In this document: positions 42,168 to 50,682 of the stretch, piece after piece | Layout: each line of letters begins with the position of its first letter | Position numbering within the stretch: position 1 is the stretch's first letter | Source: Streptomyces endocoffeicus | Lineage (GTDB): Bacteria; Actinomycetota; Actinomycetes; Streptomycetales; Streptomycetaceae | Direction of reading: 5' to 3' | DNA length: 64,000 nucleotides | NCBI RefSeq assembly: GCF_016741935.1 | Contig: NZ_JAERRG010000028.1 | Location: forward strand, 59,791 to 123,790 | Program-made: the position numbers and the translations under genes | Notes under the pieces: model-generated | The model's input: the letters and a program-made list of their open reading frames with translations, nothing else | What the model was told of the DNA's origin: nothing | Databases searched by the model: none

Positions 42168-43223
42168 ATGATCACCGAAGTCGTTCTGCCGGGCCAGGTG
42201 GAGCCCGAAGGGCTCGAGCTCCGCACCCGCCCGCTGCCCGAGCCCGGTCCCGGGCAGGCGCTGGTGGCCGTCGAGGCGTCGGGGGTCTCCTTCGCGGAGC
42301 AGCAGATGCGCCGCGGGAAGTACTACGACCAGCCGCCGTTCCCCTTCGTGCCCGGCTATGACCTGGTGGGCAGGGTGGTCTCGACCGGCCCCGGGGCGGA
42401 TCCGGCCCTGCGCGGGCGCCGGTTCGCGGCGCTCACGAAGATCGGCGGCTGGGCCAGCCACGCCCTCGTCGACGCGGGCGATCTGGTGGAGGTCCCCGAG
42501 GGGGTGGACGCGGCGGAGGCCGAGACGGTGGTGGTCAACGGGATCACGGCCTGGCAGATGCTCCACCGCGTGGCCAAGGTGCGCCCCGGGATGACCGTGC
42601 TGGTCCACGGGGCCAATGGCGGGGTGGGCACCACCCTGGTCCAGCTCGCCCGCCACTCGGGCATCAAGGTCATCGGCACCGCCTCGCCCCGCCATCACGA
42701 CGCGGTGCACGCCCTCGGCGCCACCCCGCTCGACTACCGCGATCCGGATCTGCCCGCCCGGGTGCGGGCGTTGGCGCCGGGCGGGGTCGACGCGGTCTTC
42801 GACCACATCGGCGGCGAGGGCATCGTGGACTCCTTCCGGCTGCTCGCCCGCGGCGGCACGCTGGTCTCCTACGGCACGGCGGCCACCCGGGACGTCCCCG
42901 GCTCGTCCCGGACCCCGGTGCTCAAGCTGTTCGCCCGGCTGGCCCTGTGGAACCTGCTGCCGAACGGACGGCGGGCGCACTTCTACAACCTCTGGGCCGG
43001 GCGGCGGCGCTTGGCCGCCTTCCAGGGGCGGGTCCGCGCCGACCTGGGGCAGGTGCTGGAGCTGATGGCGAAGGGCGAGTTCACCGCACTGGTGGCGGCG
43101 AGGATTCCGCTTTCCGACGCCGCGAAGGCGATGCGGCTGGCCGAGTCCGGCACCGTCACCGGAAAGGTGGTCCTGGTCGCTGACGAGGACGCCCGCCGGA
43201 GCGGCGAGGAGGGCGCGCGATGA
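42168..43223 (+). CDS. Medium-chain dehydrogenase/quinone-oxidoreductase-like protein
   Basis: A 351-residue zinc-independent MDR protein. The N-terminal catalytic domain includes FVPGYDLVGRVVSTGPG, and the Rossmann motif is VLVHGANGGVGTTLVQLARH, followed by GATPLDYRDPDLPARV. It lacks the Cys/His ligands of zinc alcohol dehydrogenases and looks like an NADPH:quinone or enone reductase. ATG 42168 has GAGG upstream. Its TGA overlaps the ATG of the carotenoid oxygenase gene, so the two are translationally coupled and probably act on the same molecule. Confidence 0.92.
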   Translation: MITEVVLPGQVEPEGLELRTRPLPEPGPGQALVAVEASGVSFAEQQMRRGKYYDQPPFPFVPGYDLVGRVVSTGPGADPALRGRRFAALTKIGGWASHALVDAGDLVEVPEGVDAAEAETVVVNGITAWQMLHRVAKVRPGMTVLVHGANGGVGTTLVQLARHSGIKVIGTASPRHHDAVHALGATPLDYRDPDLPARVRALAPGGVDAVFDHIGGEGIVDSFRLLARGGTLVSYGTAATRDVPGSSRTPVLKLFARLALWNLLPNGRRAHFYNLWAGRRRLAAFQGRVRADLGQVLELMAKGEFTALVAARIPLSDAAKAMRLAESGTVTGKVVLVADEDARRSGEEGAR

Positions 43224-44719
43224 GCGGCCGGTTCTTCGGCACATCCGCCAATCCCGCCGAGCCCGACGAGCCCGCCCGGCCGCCCTATCTCAGCGGCCAC
43301 TACGCCCCGGTGGGGCTGGAGTCCACCGTCTGGGGCCTCACCGTGCACGGCTCCCTCCCTCCCGAGCTGACCGGCCGCTATCTGCGCAACGGCCACAATC
43401 CCCCGCCCGGGGTGGTGCCCTCGCACTGGTTCAAGGGCAGCGGCATGGTCCACGGGCTGCGGCTGTGCGAGGGAAGAGCGGAGTGGTACCGCAACCGCTG
43501 GGTGCGCACACCGGCCCTCCACGACGCCAAGGCGGCGGCAGCGGACGGCAAGGGGACGGCCGCGGGCGGCAAGGACCCGGCCACGGGTGACGGGGGCGCG
43601 GACGGCGCGGAGGATCTCGCCGCCAGCGTCGCCGGCACCCATGTGATCGAGCACGCGGGCCGCATCCTGGCCCTCCAGGAGGCCAACCTCCCCTATGAGC
43701 TGACCCCCGAGCTGGCCACGGTCGGCGCCTATGACTTCGGCGGAAAGCTGAACCGGGCCATGACGGCACATCCCAAGGAGGATCCGGTCACCGGGGAGCT
43801 GCACTTCTTCTCGTACTCCCCGTTACCGCCCCACCTCGTCTACTACGTGGCGTCCCGCGACGGCCATATCGTCCGCGAGGAGACCATCGAGGGCGCGGGG
43901 CCCTCGCTGATGCACGACTTCGGGCTGACCGAGCGCTATGTGGTGTGGCTGGATCTGCCGGTCGTCTTCGACCCAGCCGAGCAGTCCGGGATCCCCTACC
44001 GCTGGTCCGACGGCTACCGGCCGCGCATCGGGATCATGCCGCGCACCGGGCCGCCCCGAGTCACCTGGTGCGAGGTGGAGCCCGGCGCCCTGCTGCACAT
44101 CGCCAACGCCTATGAGGATCCGGCGGGCCGCGTCGTCATCGAGGGGCCGCGCTATGACCGCACCGCCTGGGAGACCTCCTGGAAGTGGTGGACCGGCGCC
44201 CCGGGCCACGCCGCCGTCCCGCTGGTCGGCTCCCTGCACCACCGCTGGATCCTGGACCCCGCGTCGGGCAGCACTCGGGAGGAGCCGCTGGACGACCTGG
44301 TCACCGAGTTCCCCACGATCAATGACAGCGTGCTGGGGCGGCCCAGCCGCTATGCCTACGCGGTCGCCTTCCCCGGGAGCGGACTGGAGGAGTACGCACT
44401 GGTCAAGTACGACGCGGCCACCGGGGCCCGGCAAATAGCGCCGACCGGGCCGGGCCGGATGCCCGGGGAGGCGGTGTTCGTGCCCGCGGCCGGGGGCGGT
44501 GACGGCGCGGCGTACGGGGGCCGTGGGGGAAGCGAGGACGACGGCTATCTGCTGACCGTCGTCAGCGACCTCCACCGTGACGCCTCCGAGCTGATCGTCC
44601 TGGACGCCCGGGATATCACGGCCGCCCCCGTGGCCACCGTGGAGCTGCCCCACCGCGTCCCCGCGGGCATCCACGGCTCCTGGATACCCGACCTCCCCGA
44701 CGCGGCCACCGGTCCGTGA
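43220..44719 (+). CDS. Carotenoid oxygenase (RPE65/CCD superfamily)
   Basis: A 499-residue Fe(II)-dependent beta-propeller dioxygenase that cleaves carotenoids, stilbenes or phenylpropanoid double bonds. The four iron-ligand histidines are visible: TAHPKED (about 184), LMHDFG (about 232), LLHIANAYED (about 293) and GIHGSW (about 484). LPPELTGRYLRNGHNP is the usual first blade. Residues about 98-130 are an Ala/Gly/Lys-rich loop (AAAADGKGTAAGGKDP) that looks inserted. It overlaps the MDR gene by four bases. With no carotenoid biosynthesis genes nearby, the substrate could be an aromatic stilbene-like compound. Confidence 0.92.
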   Translation: MSGRFFGTSANPAEPDEPARPPYLSGHYAPVGLESTVWGLTVHGSLPPELTGRYLRNGHNPPPGVVPSHWFKGSGMVHGLRLCEGRAEWYRNRWVRTPALHDAKAAAADGKGTAAGGKDPATGDGGADGAEDLAASVAGTHVIEHAGRILALQEANLPYELTPELATVGAYDFGGKLNRAMTAHPKEDPVTGELHFFSYSPLPPHLVYYVASRDGHIVREETIEGAGPSLMHDFGLTERYVVWLDLPVVFDPAEQSGIPYRWSDGYRPRIGIMPRTGPPRVTWCEVEPGALLHIANAYEDPAGRVVIEGPRYDRTAWETSWKWWTGAPGHAAVPLVGSLHHRWILDPASGSTREEPLDDLVTEFPTINDSVLGRPSRYAYAVAFPGSGLEEYALVKYDAATGARQIAPTGPGRMPGEAVFVPAAGGGDGAAYGGRGGSEDDGYLLTVVSDLHRDASELIVLDARDITAAPVATVELPHRVPAGIHGSWIPDLPDAATGP

Positions 44720-44724
44720 TAATT

Positions 44725-44747
44725 TTCGTATACGAGTTGTATGCGAA
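44725..44747. promoter_or_regulatory. Operator GTATAC-N5-GTATGC, copy 1
   Basis: An imperfect palindrome: TTCGTATAC and GTATGCGAA arms around a 5-bp spacer, in an AT-rich patch just after the carotenoid oxygenase stop and 17 bp before the GntR start codon. The same GTATAC-N5-GTATGC arrangement recurs at 48577-48593 in the divergent promoter region of the MFS and DUF2848 genes. Confidence 0.75.
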
Positions 44748-44763
44748 GCAGCATGGGGGCCCA

Positions 44764-45396
44764 GTGCCAGCGCAGTCCGGACGAGAAAAGGCGTACGCGT
44801 TCCTCAAGGAGACCGTGCTGACCGATCCCGACATGCAGGGCAAGTTCCTCACCGAGCAGGAGATCGCCGACCGGATCGGCATCTCCCGGACCCCGATCCG
44901 TGAGGCCCTGCTCCTGCTGGCGGCCGAGGATCTGGTGCAGCTGGTCCCCAAGCGGGGTGCGCATATCGCCCCGCTCTCCGGCCGGGAGATCACCGAGCTG
45001 ATGGAGCTGCGCGGAATCGTCGAGCGCCACGCCGCCGAGCGGACCATCGAGGCGGGCACGGTGCCGGTCGAGAAGCTGAGGGAGCTGCTGGAGCGGCAGC
45101 GCGAGCTGATGGGGCCGGAGCAGGCCAAGGAGTTCATCGCCGTCGACCACCTCTTCCACGCGACCATGATCGCCGCAGTGGGCAATGAACTCCTCAACCG
45201 GCACTACGACGGGCTGCGCAGCCGCCAGATCCGGGCCGGGGTGGTGGCCCTCTACACCCAGACCGGCCGCCAGGAGGAGGTGCTCGGCGAGCACCGGGCG
45301 ATCCTGGACGCGGTGGCCTCCGGGGACCCGGAGGCGGCCCGCACGGCGATCAGCGCCCATCTGGAGTCGACGCTGAAGGTGCTGCTCGCCGGATGA
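44764..45396 (+). CDS. GntR family (FCD type) transcriptional regulator
   Basis: A 210-residue regulator with an N-terminal winged helix-turn-helix (FLTEQEIADRIGISRTPIRE, LVPKRGAHIAPLS) and a helical FCD ligand domain containing the Asp/His metal-type residues (AVDHLFHATMIAAVGN, EHRAILDAV). GTG 44764 is chosen because the earlier in-frame GTG (44716) would put the palindromic operator inside the coding region and GGGGG precedes 44764. The operator in front suggests autoregulation; the matching site at 48575 suggests it also controls the transporter and DUF2848 genes. Confidence 0.88.
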   Translation: MPAQSGREKAYAFLKETVLTDPDMQGKFLTEQEIADRIGISRTPIREALLLLAAEDLVQLVPKRGAHIAPLSGREITELMELRGIVERHAAERTIEAGTVPVEKLRELLERQRELMGPEQAKEFIAVDHLFHATMIAAVGNELLNRHYDGLRSRQIRAGVVALYTQTGRQEEVLGEHRAILDAVASGDPEAARTAISAHLESTLKVLLAG

Positions 45397-45703
45397 GCCA
45401 CCGCCGGGGCAGAGCCACCGCCCGGGGCAGAGCCACCGCCCGGGAGTGAGCCACCGCCTCGGAGTGAACCACCGCCCGAGGCAGAGCCACTGCCCGGGAG
45501 TGAGCCACCACCCGGGAGTGAGCCACCGCCCGGGGCAGAGCCACCGCCCGGGAGTGAGCCACCGCCCGGGGCAGAGCCACCGCCCGGGAGTGAGCCACCG
45601 CCCGGGGCAGAGCCACCGCCCGGGAGTGAGCCACCGCCTCGGAGTGAACCACCGCCCGAGGCCCGGGCTGAGCCACCGCCCAGGGGTGAGTCACCGCCCG
45701 GTC
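45394..45703. repeat. Tandem repeat array filling a convergent intergenic gap
   Basis: About 16 copies of an 18-bp unit, alternating GAGCCACCGCCCGGGGCA and GAGCCACCGCCCGGGAGT types, fill the whole gap between the GntR and cupin stop codons. The GntR stop (GGATGAGCCACCGCC) lies in the first unit, and the cupin stop (minus strand GGGCGGTGACTCA) lies in the last. No gene is present. Confidence 0.92.
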
Positions 45704-46086
45704 GCCGCCTCCGGATAGGTGATCACCAGCATGGTGACGCCCTCCTCGGAGACCCAGGGGCCATGCGGCATCCCCGGCGGCCGACAGGCGTAGAAGCCGC
45801 GCGAGAAGGTCTCCCCCAGGGTCAGATCGCGCATGCTGCCCTCGATGAGATAGACCTCCTCCCAGCCGTCGTGGCGGACCACTCCGGACGGGGAGGTGTC
45901 CGTCCCCGGCTCCCAGCGCACCAGGGCGGTGGTGTGGGTGCCGGTCCCGTCCGCGGCCAGGATCTGTTCGCTGACCCCCACGGCCGCACCCGGCGGCCGC
46001 GCCCAGGGCGCGGCGGGCCGATGGAACTCGTGCTCCGGCTTGGCCCCGCCGGTGCCGCTCATGGCCGTACGCCCGGCGTCGCTCAT
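45691..46086 (-). CDS. Cupin-domain protein
   Basis: A 131-residue single-domain cupin. Conserved motif 1 is approximated by VRHDGWEEVYLIEGSM and motif 2 by RPPGMPHGPWVSEEGV, retaining His and Glu metal-ligand candidates. Similar to ChrR-like/anti-ECF cupins and to small cupin enzymes of catabolic operons. It overlaps the hydrolase gene upstream by four bases, so it belongs to the MFS-hydrolase-cupin operon. Its stop codon lies inside the 18-bp repeat array. Confidence 0.85.
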   Translation of the reverse strand: MSDAGRTAMSGTGGAKPEHEFHRPAAPWARPPGAAVGVSEQILAADGTGTHTTALVRWEPGTDTSPSGVVRHDGWEEVYLIEGSMRDLTLGETFSRGFYACRPPGMPHGPWVSEEGVTMLVITYPEAATGR

Positions 46087-46892
46087 GACTGTCCGCCCAG
46101 CTTGCGGTTGGCCAGGACGGACACCGTGCGGCGCACCGCGGTGACCTCCTCGGTGTCCACCTCCCCCACCAGCAGCCCCGGCCCCGCGTCCAGCCGTTCA
46201 CGGACGGTGCCGTCGGGGCCGATCAGGGCGCTGTGGCCGATACCGGTGGGGGCGGAGGTGGCGGCGGTCACGCCGGACGCCTCCGGATCGGCCTGGCCCA
46301 CGGCCGCCAGCCATACGGTGGCGTCCAGCGCCCGCGCCCGGGTCAGCAGCTCCCACTGCTCGCGCTTACCGGGCCCCGCGCCCCAGGAGGCGGGCAGCAG
46401 GGAGAGCACCGCGCCCGCGTCGGCGTGGGCCCGGAAGAGCTCCGGGAACCGTACGTCGTAGCAGGTGGCCAAGCCGATCCGGACGCCGTCCAGGTCGAAG
46501 GTCACCACCTCGGAGCCCGGGGCCACGGTCTTGGACTCGGCGAAGCCGAAGGCGTCATACAGATGGATCTTGTCGTAGGAGGTCTCCACCCCCGGGCCGG
46601 TGGCCAGCAGGGTGTTGGTCACCCGGCCGTCGGGCGCCGGGGTGAACATCCCGGCCACGACCACCAGCCCGGCGTCCTTCGCGATCTGCCGGACCTCGGT
46701 GGCCCAGGGGCCGTCCAGCGGTTCGGCGATGGGGCCGAGCCGGGTGCCGAAACAGGCCATGGCCGCCTCCGGGAAGGCGACCAGACGCGCCCCGGCAGCC
46801 GCCGCCCGCCGGGTCTCCTCGCGCAGCAGGGCGAGGTTCGACGCCGGGTCCGGGCCCGTGGTGATCTGGCTCAGTGCGATGCGGAGGGGCAT
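46083..46892 (-). CDS. Carbon-nitrogen hydrolase (nitrilase superfamily)
   Basis: A 269-residue amidase-fold enzyme that hydrolyses a C-N bond. The catalytic triad is intact: Glu in LVAFPEAAMACFG, Lys in SYDKIHLYDAFGF and Cys in GLATCYDVRFPELFR. The overall pattern is close to the omega-amidase/Nit branch. The start MPLRIALSQI at 46892 is preferred; MRQAPAMP at 46910 is possible. It follows the MFS gene after a 222-bp gap with tandem CGGTCCGGG-like repeats and precedes the overlapping cupin gene. The substrate is unknown, probably the compound imported by the MFS protein. Confidence 0.92.
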   Translation of the reverse strand: MPLRIALSQITTGPDPASNLALLREETRRAAAAGARLVAFPEAAMACFGTRLGPIAEPLDGPWATEVRQIAKDAGLVVVAGMFTPAPDGRVTNTLLATGPGVETSYDKIHLYDAFGFAESKTVAPGSEVVTFDLDGVRIGLATCYDVRFPELFRAHADAGAVLSLLPASWGAGPGKREQWELLTRARALDATVWLAAVGQADPEASGVTAATSAPTGIGHSALIGPDGTVRERLDAGPGLLVGEVDTEEVTAVRRTVSVLANRKLGGQS

Positions 46893-47114
46893 GGCGGGTG
46901 CTTGCCTCATTTCCTGGTCGGAGGGTCGGGGCGCGGTCCTGGTCGGCAGCGCCGGACTTCGGTCGGGGTTCGGTCCGGGATTCGGTCGGGGTTCGGTCCG
47001 GGTACGCGGCCCCGGCGGGGTACGCGGCCCCATCCCGCCCCTTCCCCGGTACGGCTCGCTTTACAGCTCCGCGCGGCGGCAAGCGGGGTGGGACGGGACG
47101 GGGCCGGACCGCGG

Positions 47115-48470
47115 TCAGGACACGGTCGTGGAGGCGGTGGGGCCGACGGGGAGCGGCTCCGGCTCCTCCTCCTCGGCGGTGGACGGGTCCCGGCCCAGCC
47201 AGAGGCCCGCCACCGTGACCGCGGCGGTGATCGCGATGTAGACGGCCAGCGGCACCCAGGCGTGATAGGTCCCCAGCAGCGCGGTGAAGAGCAGCGGCGC
47301 GATCGCGCCACCGATGAGCCCGGCGAGGGTGTAGGCGAGCGAGGAGCCGGTGTAGCGCAGCCGGGGGGAGAACTGCTCGGCGACGAAGGCCGCCTGCGGC
47401 CCGTACATCAGCGAGTGGATCACCAGCGCGCCGACGACCCCGAGGGTGAGCAGCGCCCAACTGCCGTCCGCGACCAGTGGGAAGAACAGGAACGGCCAGA
47501 CCCCGGCGGCCACGGCGGCGCCCCCGTACAACAGCCGCCGGTTGACCCGGTCCGAGAGCGCCCCGGCCAGCGGGATGAGCACGATCTGCAGCGAGGAGCC
47601 GATCAGCACGGCGGTGAGCGCCGAGCCGCGTGACATGTCGAGTTCCTGGGTGGCGTAGGTGAGTACGAAGACGGTGAACATCGCGTACAGCACATCGGGG
47701 GCGACCCGGCTGAGGATCGCGGCGGTCAGCGCCCTGGGCTGGGTGGTGAACACCTCGCGCAGCGGCGCCTCCGGGCGGTCCTGCGCGGCCTCCATCGCCT
47801 TGAAGACCGGGGTCTCCTCCAGCTTGGCGCGGATCCACAGACCGAACACCACCAGGAGCCCGGAGAGCAGGAACGCCACCCGCCAGCCCCAGCTGTTGAA
47901 CTGGTCCTCCGTCAGCGTCGCACCCAGCCCGGCCAGGACGCCGTTGGCCAGCAGATTGCCCGCCGGCGGGCCGACCTGCGCGGCGGAGGCGTAGAAGCCG
48001 CGCCGCCGTGGATCGCCGAACTCGCTGGACAGCAGCACCGCGCCGCCCCACTCACCGCCGACGCCGACGCCCTGCGCGAAGCGCAGCAGCACCAGCGCGG
48101 CCGGGGCCGCGACGCCGACCGTGGCGTAGGTGGGCAGCAGCCCGATCAGCAGCGTGGCGGCGCCGATGAGCACGAGCGTCGCGATGAGCACCTTCTTGCG
48201 GCCGATGACATCGCCGAGCCGGCCGAAGACGAAGCCGCCCAGCGGCCGGGAGACATAGCCGACGGCGTAGGTGGAGAACGCCAGCAGGGTGCCGGTGGTG
48301 GGGTCCTTGGAGGGGAAGAAGAGATCGCCGAAGACCAGGGCCGCGGCGGCGGAGTAGACGGCGAAGTCGTACCACTCCAGGGCGGTGCCGGTGAGGCTGG
48401 CGACGAAGGCGCGGCGGACCCCGGACCGGTCGGTCCGGGGTGGCGGTGCGCTCGATGCGGTGGGCTGCAT
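47115..48470 (-). CDS. MFS transporter, metabolite:H+ symporter (MHS) type
   Basis: A 451-residue, 12-helix transporter. MHS-family features: an N-terminal TALEWYDFAVYSAAAAL, the loop 2-3 motif GRLGDVIGRKKVLI, and the FAQGVGVGGEWGGAVLL signature; the second half holds GALSDRVNRRLL. Members import organic acids, betaines, shikimate and similar solutes. The start MQPTASSAPP (48470) has GAGGACGG ahead; an upstream in-frame ATG at 48569 is too far into the promoter. It is divergent from DUF2848, with a shared operator at 48575-48597. Confidence 0.93.
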   Translation of the reverse strand: MQPTASSAPPPRTDRSGVRRAFVASLTGTALEWYDFAVYSAAAALVFGDLFFPSKDPTTGTLLAFSTYAVGYVSRPLGGFVFGRLGDVIGRKKVLIATLVLIGAATLLIGLLPTYATVGVAAPAALVLLRFAQGVGVGGEWGGAVLLSSEFGDPRRRGFYASAAQVGPPAGNLLANGVLAGLGATLTEDQFNSWGWRVAFLLSGLLVVFGLWIRAKLEETPVFKAMEAAQDRPEAPLREVFTTQPRALTAAILSRVAPDVLYAMFTVFVLTYATQELDMSRGSALTAVLIGSSLQIVLIPLAGALSDRVNRRLLYGGAAVAAGVWPFLFFPLVADGSWALLTLGVVGALVIHSLMYGPQAAFVAEQFSPRLRYTGSSLAYTLAGLIGGAIAPLLFTALLGTYHAWVPLAVYIAITAAVTVAGLWLGRDPSTAEEEEPEPLPVGPTASTTVS

Positions 48471-48574
48471 ATTCCGTCCTCGAGGTGGTGCATGAGGCTT
48501 ACGGGATGGTACGTGGCGTTTTCTCAGTGATGCGAGGGGTGGGGGTTGCGCGGATCGCGCTTCCGGCATACTTC

Positions 48575-48597
48575 TTGTATACCAAGCGTATGCGCAA
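48575..48597. promoter_or_regulatory. Operator GTATAC-N5-GTATGC, copy 2
   Basis: GTATAC (48577-48582), five bases, GTATGC (48588-48593), in an AT-rich patch between the divergent MFS (start 48470) and DUF2848 (start 48733) genes. It is the same arrangement as at 44725-44747 upstream of the GntR gene, so both sites probably bind that GntR protein. Confidence 0.75.
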
Positions 48598-48732
48598 CCC
48601 CTCCGGAGGAAGTTAACCGCTTCGAAACCGCGAACAGCGCGGCCACCCGCGGCAGCGGGTCACCGCTCGGCAAGCCCGGAAACCGCAGATCACCCCCACA
48701 AGCCCCACCGCGCCCTGGAGAGCACAGCACCC

Positions 48733-49458
48733 ATGACAACGAAGCCGTCACAGCCCGCAGCACAGCCCGCCCCGTCCTCGCTCACCTTCGAACTCCCCGA
48801 CGGCTCCCTGCACCACGTGGAGGTCGTCCAGGTGCTCAACGCGGGCTACGCGGGACGCAGCCAGGACGATGTGGCCGCCCACGTGGCCGAACTCGCCGAG
48901 CTGGGCGTGCCCGCGCCCTCCGTGACCCCCGCCCTCTACCCGGTCGCCCCCTATCTGGCCCAGCAGACCGGCCGCGTCAGCGTCCAGCACGCCCGCACCT
49001 CGGGCGAGGCCGAGTGGGCGCTGGTCGTGGCCGCGGACGGGGAACTGCTGCTGACCGCGGCCTGCGACCACACCGACCGGGAGCTGGAGGTCCACGGCGT
49101 GGCCTGGAGCAAGAACGCGGCCCCCGATGTGCTGGCCACCCGCGCCTGGCGGCTGTCCGATGTGGCGCCCCACCTCGACGATCTGACGCTCCGTGGCTGG
49201 GTCACTCACGACGGTGAGGAGACCGAGGTGCAGAGCGGCACCCTGGCCGAGCTGCTCCCGCCCGCCTACTGGGTCGAGGTGCTGCGCGAACGCGGTGACC
49301 TGGTGCCCGGCACCGTGCTGATCTCCGGCACCATCCCGATGGCCGAGGGCGTGGACCAGTTCGCCGAGCGCTGGCGGGTGGAGCTGGGCGACCCGGCCAC
49401 CGGCCGGACCATCGAATGCTCCTACGACGTGGTGCCGCTGCCCGAACCGATCGGCTGA
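48733..49458 (+). CDS. DUF2848 family protein (FAH-like fold suspected)
   Basis: A 241-residue cytoplasmic protein matching DUF2848: the LNAGYAGRSQDDVAAHVAEL segment, VPAPSVTPALYPVAPYLAQQ, ALVVAADGELLLTAACDHTD and a C-terminal VLISGTIPMAEGVDQFAERW. The layout resembles fumarylacetoacetate-hydrolase-like proteins, but I see no assigned catalytic residues. It is divergent from the MFS-hydrolase-cupin operon and shares its putative operator, so it is probably a catabolic enzyme of the same pathway. The leader between operator and ATG is about 135 bp. Confidence 0.85.
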   Translation: MTTKPSQPAAQPAPSSLTFELPDGSLHHVEVVQVLNAGYAGRSQDDVAAHVAELAELGVPAPSVTPALYPVAPYLAQQTGRVSVQHARTSGEAEWALVVAADGELLLTAACDHTDRELEVHGVAWSKNAAPDVLATRAWRLSDVAPHLDDLTLRGWVTHDGEETEVQSGTLAELLPPAYWVEVLRERGDLVPGTVLISGTIPMAEGVDQFAERWRVELGDPATGRTIECSYDVVPLPEPIG

Positions 49459-49479
49459 GGTCCAGCGCACGGGCAACGT

Positions 49480-49532
49480 GCGAAGGCCGTCCGCCGCACG
49501 GCCCCGGAGGGTATGCGGTGGACGGCCTTCGC
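49480..49532 (+). terminator. Terminator between convergent DUF2848 and SPW genes
   Basis: GCGAAGGCCGTCCGCCGCA pairs with its complement at 49514-49532 with one mismatch across a 15-base loop. It lies 22 bp after the DUF2848 stop and 34 bp before the end of the SPW gene, so it can serve both. Confidence 0.85.
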
Positions 49533-49566
49533 CGTTGTCCAGACGGTTCGGTGATTCAGCGTCCGG

Positions 49567-50010
49567 TCAGGTGGTTTCCCTGCCCTTCCGCATCACCATG
49601 CCGGCCGCGATCAGGCCGAACAGGCAGGTGATGGCACCCACGACGACATTGTTCACGATCATCCCGGCATCGGCGCCCCGGGCGACCACCCAGGGAGAAA
49701 TGATCATCCATACACCGATCGCGGACATGGCCCAGCACAGGCTGTACATCCTCCTCGGCGCCGTGGTGAGGCCGAGTCCCAGCAGGGCGATGGTGATACC
49801 GAGGACGAGGTTGTTGACCATGAGGTTGGGGCTGGTGCCCGAGAAGTGCACCACCCAGGGAGAGATGGCGAAGTACAGACCGGCGAGAAGCACCGGCCCG
49901 TCGAGGAAGACAACGTCCCGCGCGTCCATCATGCGTGCGTAGCGCTCCCGCATCTCGGACACGTCGGGGTGGCCCGTTATATCGCCTCTCGCACGTGAGA
50001 CGTCGGCCAT
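49567..50010 (-). CDS. SPW-repeat membrane protein
   Basis: A 147-residue integral membrane protein with two SPW repeats: AISPWVVHFSGTSPNLMVNN and IISPWVVARGADAGMIVNN, each followed by a hydrophobic helix, giving four transmembrane segments. A charged N-terminus with RERYARMMDARDVVFLDGPV precedes them. Function is unknown. ATG 50010 has GGAGG seven bases ahead. A perfect 7-bp palindrome lies 33 bp upstream. Confidence 0.92.
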   Translation of the reverse strand: MADVSRARGDITGHPDVSEMRERYARMMDARDVVFLDGPVLLAGLYFAISPWVVHFSGTSPNLMVNNLVLGITIALLGLGLTTAPRRMYSLCWAMSAIGVWMIISPWVVARGADAGMIVNNVVVGAITCLFGLIAAGMVMRKGRETT

Positions 50011-50042
50011 TCGACTCGCCTCCTTCGATCCATGCAAGTCTG

Positions 50043-50057
50043 ACCGCACAGTGCGGT
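50043..50057. promoter_or_regulatory. Short palindrome upstream of the SPW gene
   Basis: ACCGCACAGTGCGGT is a perfect 7-bp palindrome around one base, followed by another ACCGCAC (50073-50079). It is in the SPW promoter region, so it may be an operator. Confidence 0.5.
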
Positions 50058-50161
50058 AAAAACACCGCACCCCCATTGTGCGCCTCGCCTTGGTATATAG
50101 GTAGATGCCGGATTCGCACTTAAAGGTGTATCGTGCGCCCCCGGCCGCCGTGGAGCCTCCG

Positions 50162-50533
50162 TCAGGCGGGATGGACCGCCTCGTGCTTCTCGTAGCAGTC
50201 CCTGTCGAGATCGCGTACATCGACGGTGGTCTGCACGGTCAGCCCCGGCACCGGCGACACATGGGCGCGCGCCACCTCCACCACCGCGGCGGACAGCTCC
50301 CGCTTGGTCTCCGCGTCGCGCCCGGACAGGATCGACACCTCGATGTGGATCATGGCGAGGTCCTCGGCGCCGTCCGCGAGATGGGCCTCCTCTATCCGCC
50401 GGAACCGGGTCTTGCAGCCCGCCACCGCCGTGTCGACGGTCTTGGCGACCACCGGGTGCAGGGCGGCACCGAAGCCGGGGCGGTCGAACGCGTCGGTCAG
50501 GGTGTCGGAGTATTCGACGACGATGTGCGGCAT
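50162..50533 (-). CDS. 5-carboxymethyl-2-hydroxymuconate isomerase-like tautomerase (CHMI)
   Basis: A 123-residue tautomerase-superfamily protein starting MPHIVVEYSD, so Pro becomes the N-terminal catalytic residue after Met removal. The CHMI-type layout is present: KTRFRRIEEAHLADGAED, MIHIEVSILSGRDAETKREL and the final TVQTTVDVRDLDRDCY. In homoprotocatechuate pathways it isomerises CHM, but no other pathway gene is next to it, so the substrate may differ. GAGGAG precedes ATG 50533; in-frame sequence further upstream is not conserved. Confidence 0.88.
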   Translation of the reverse strand: MPHIVVEYSDTLTDAFDRPGFGAALHPVVAKTVDTAVAGCKTRFRRIEEAHLADGAEDLAMIHIEVSILSGRDAETKRELSAAVVEVARAHVSPVPGLTVQTTVDVRDLDRDCYEKHEAVHPA

Positions 50534-50682
50534 GGGCTTGCGCTCCTCAAGGGGTACGCGGTGGCCTGCGGAGCCTTCCGCGCGGGGCCTCTTACCGGGG
50601 CATCGTCGCACCTCTTCGCGGTCAATGGCCTGCGCGCCCAATGGCCGAGCGCCCCGGGCCCGGTATCTGCTTCAATAGGGCC

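Noticed and set aside
45394..45703. CRISPR array
   Set aside because: The 18-bp units are contiguous, without unique spacers, and no cas genes are present.
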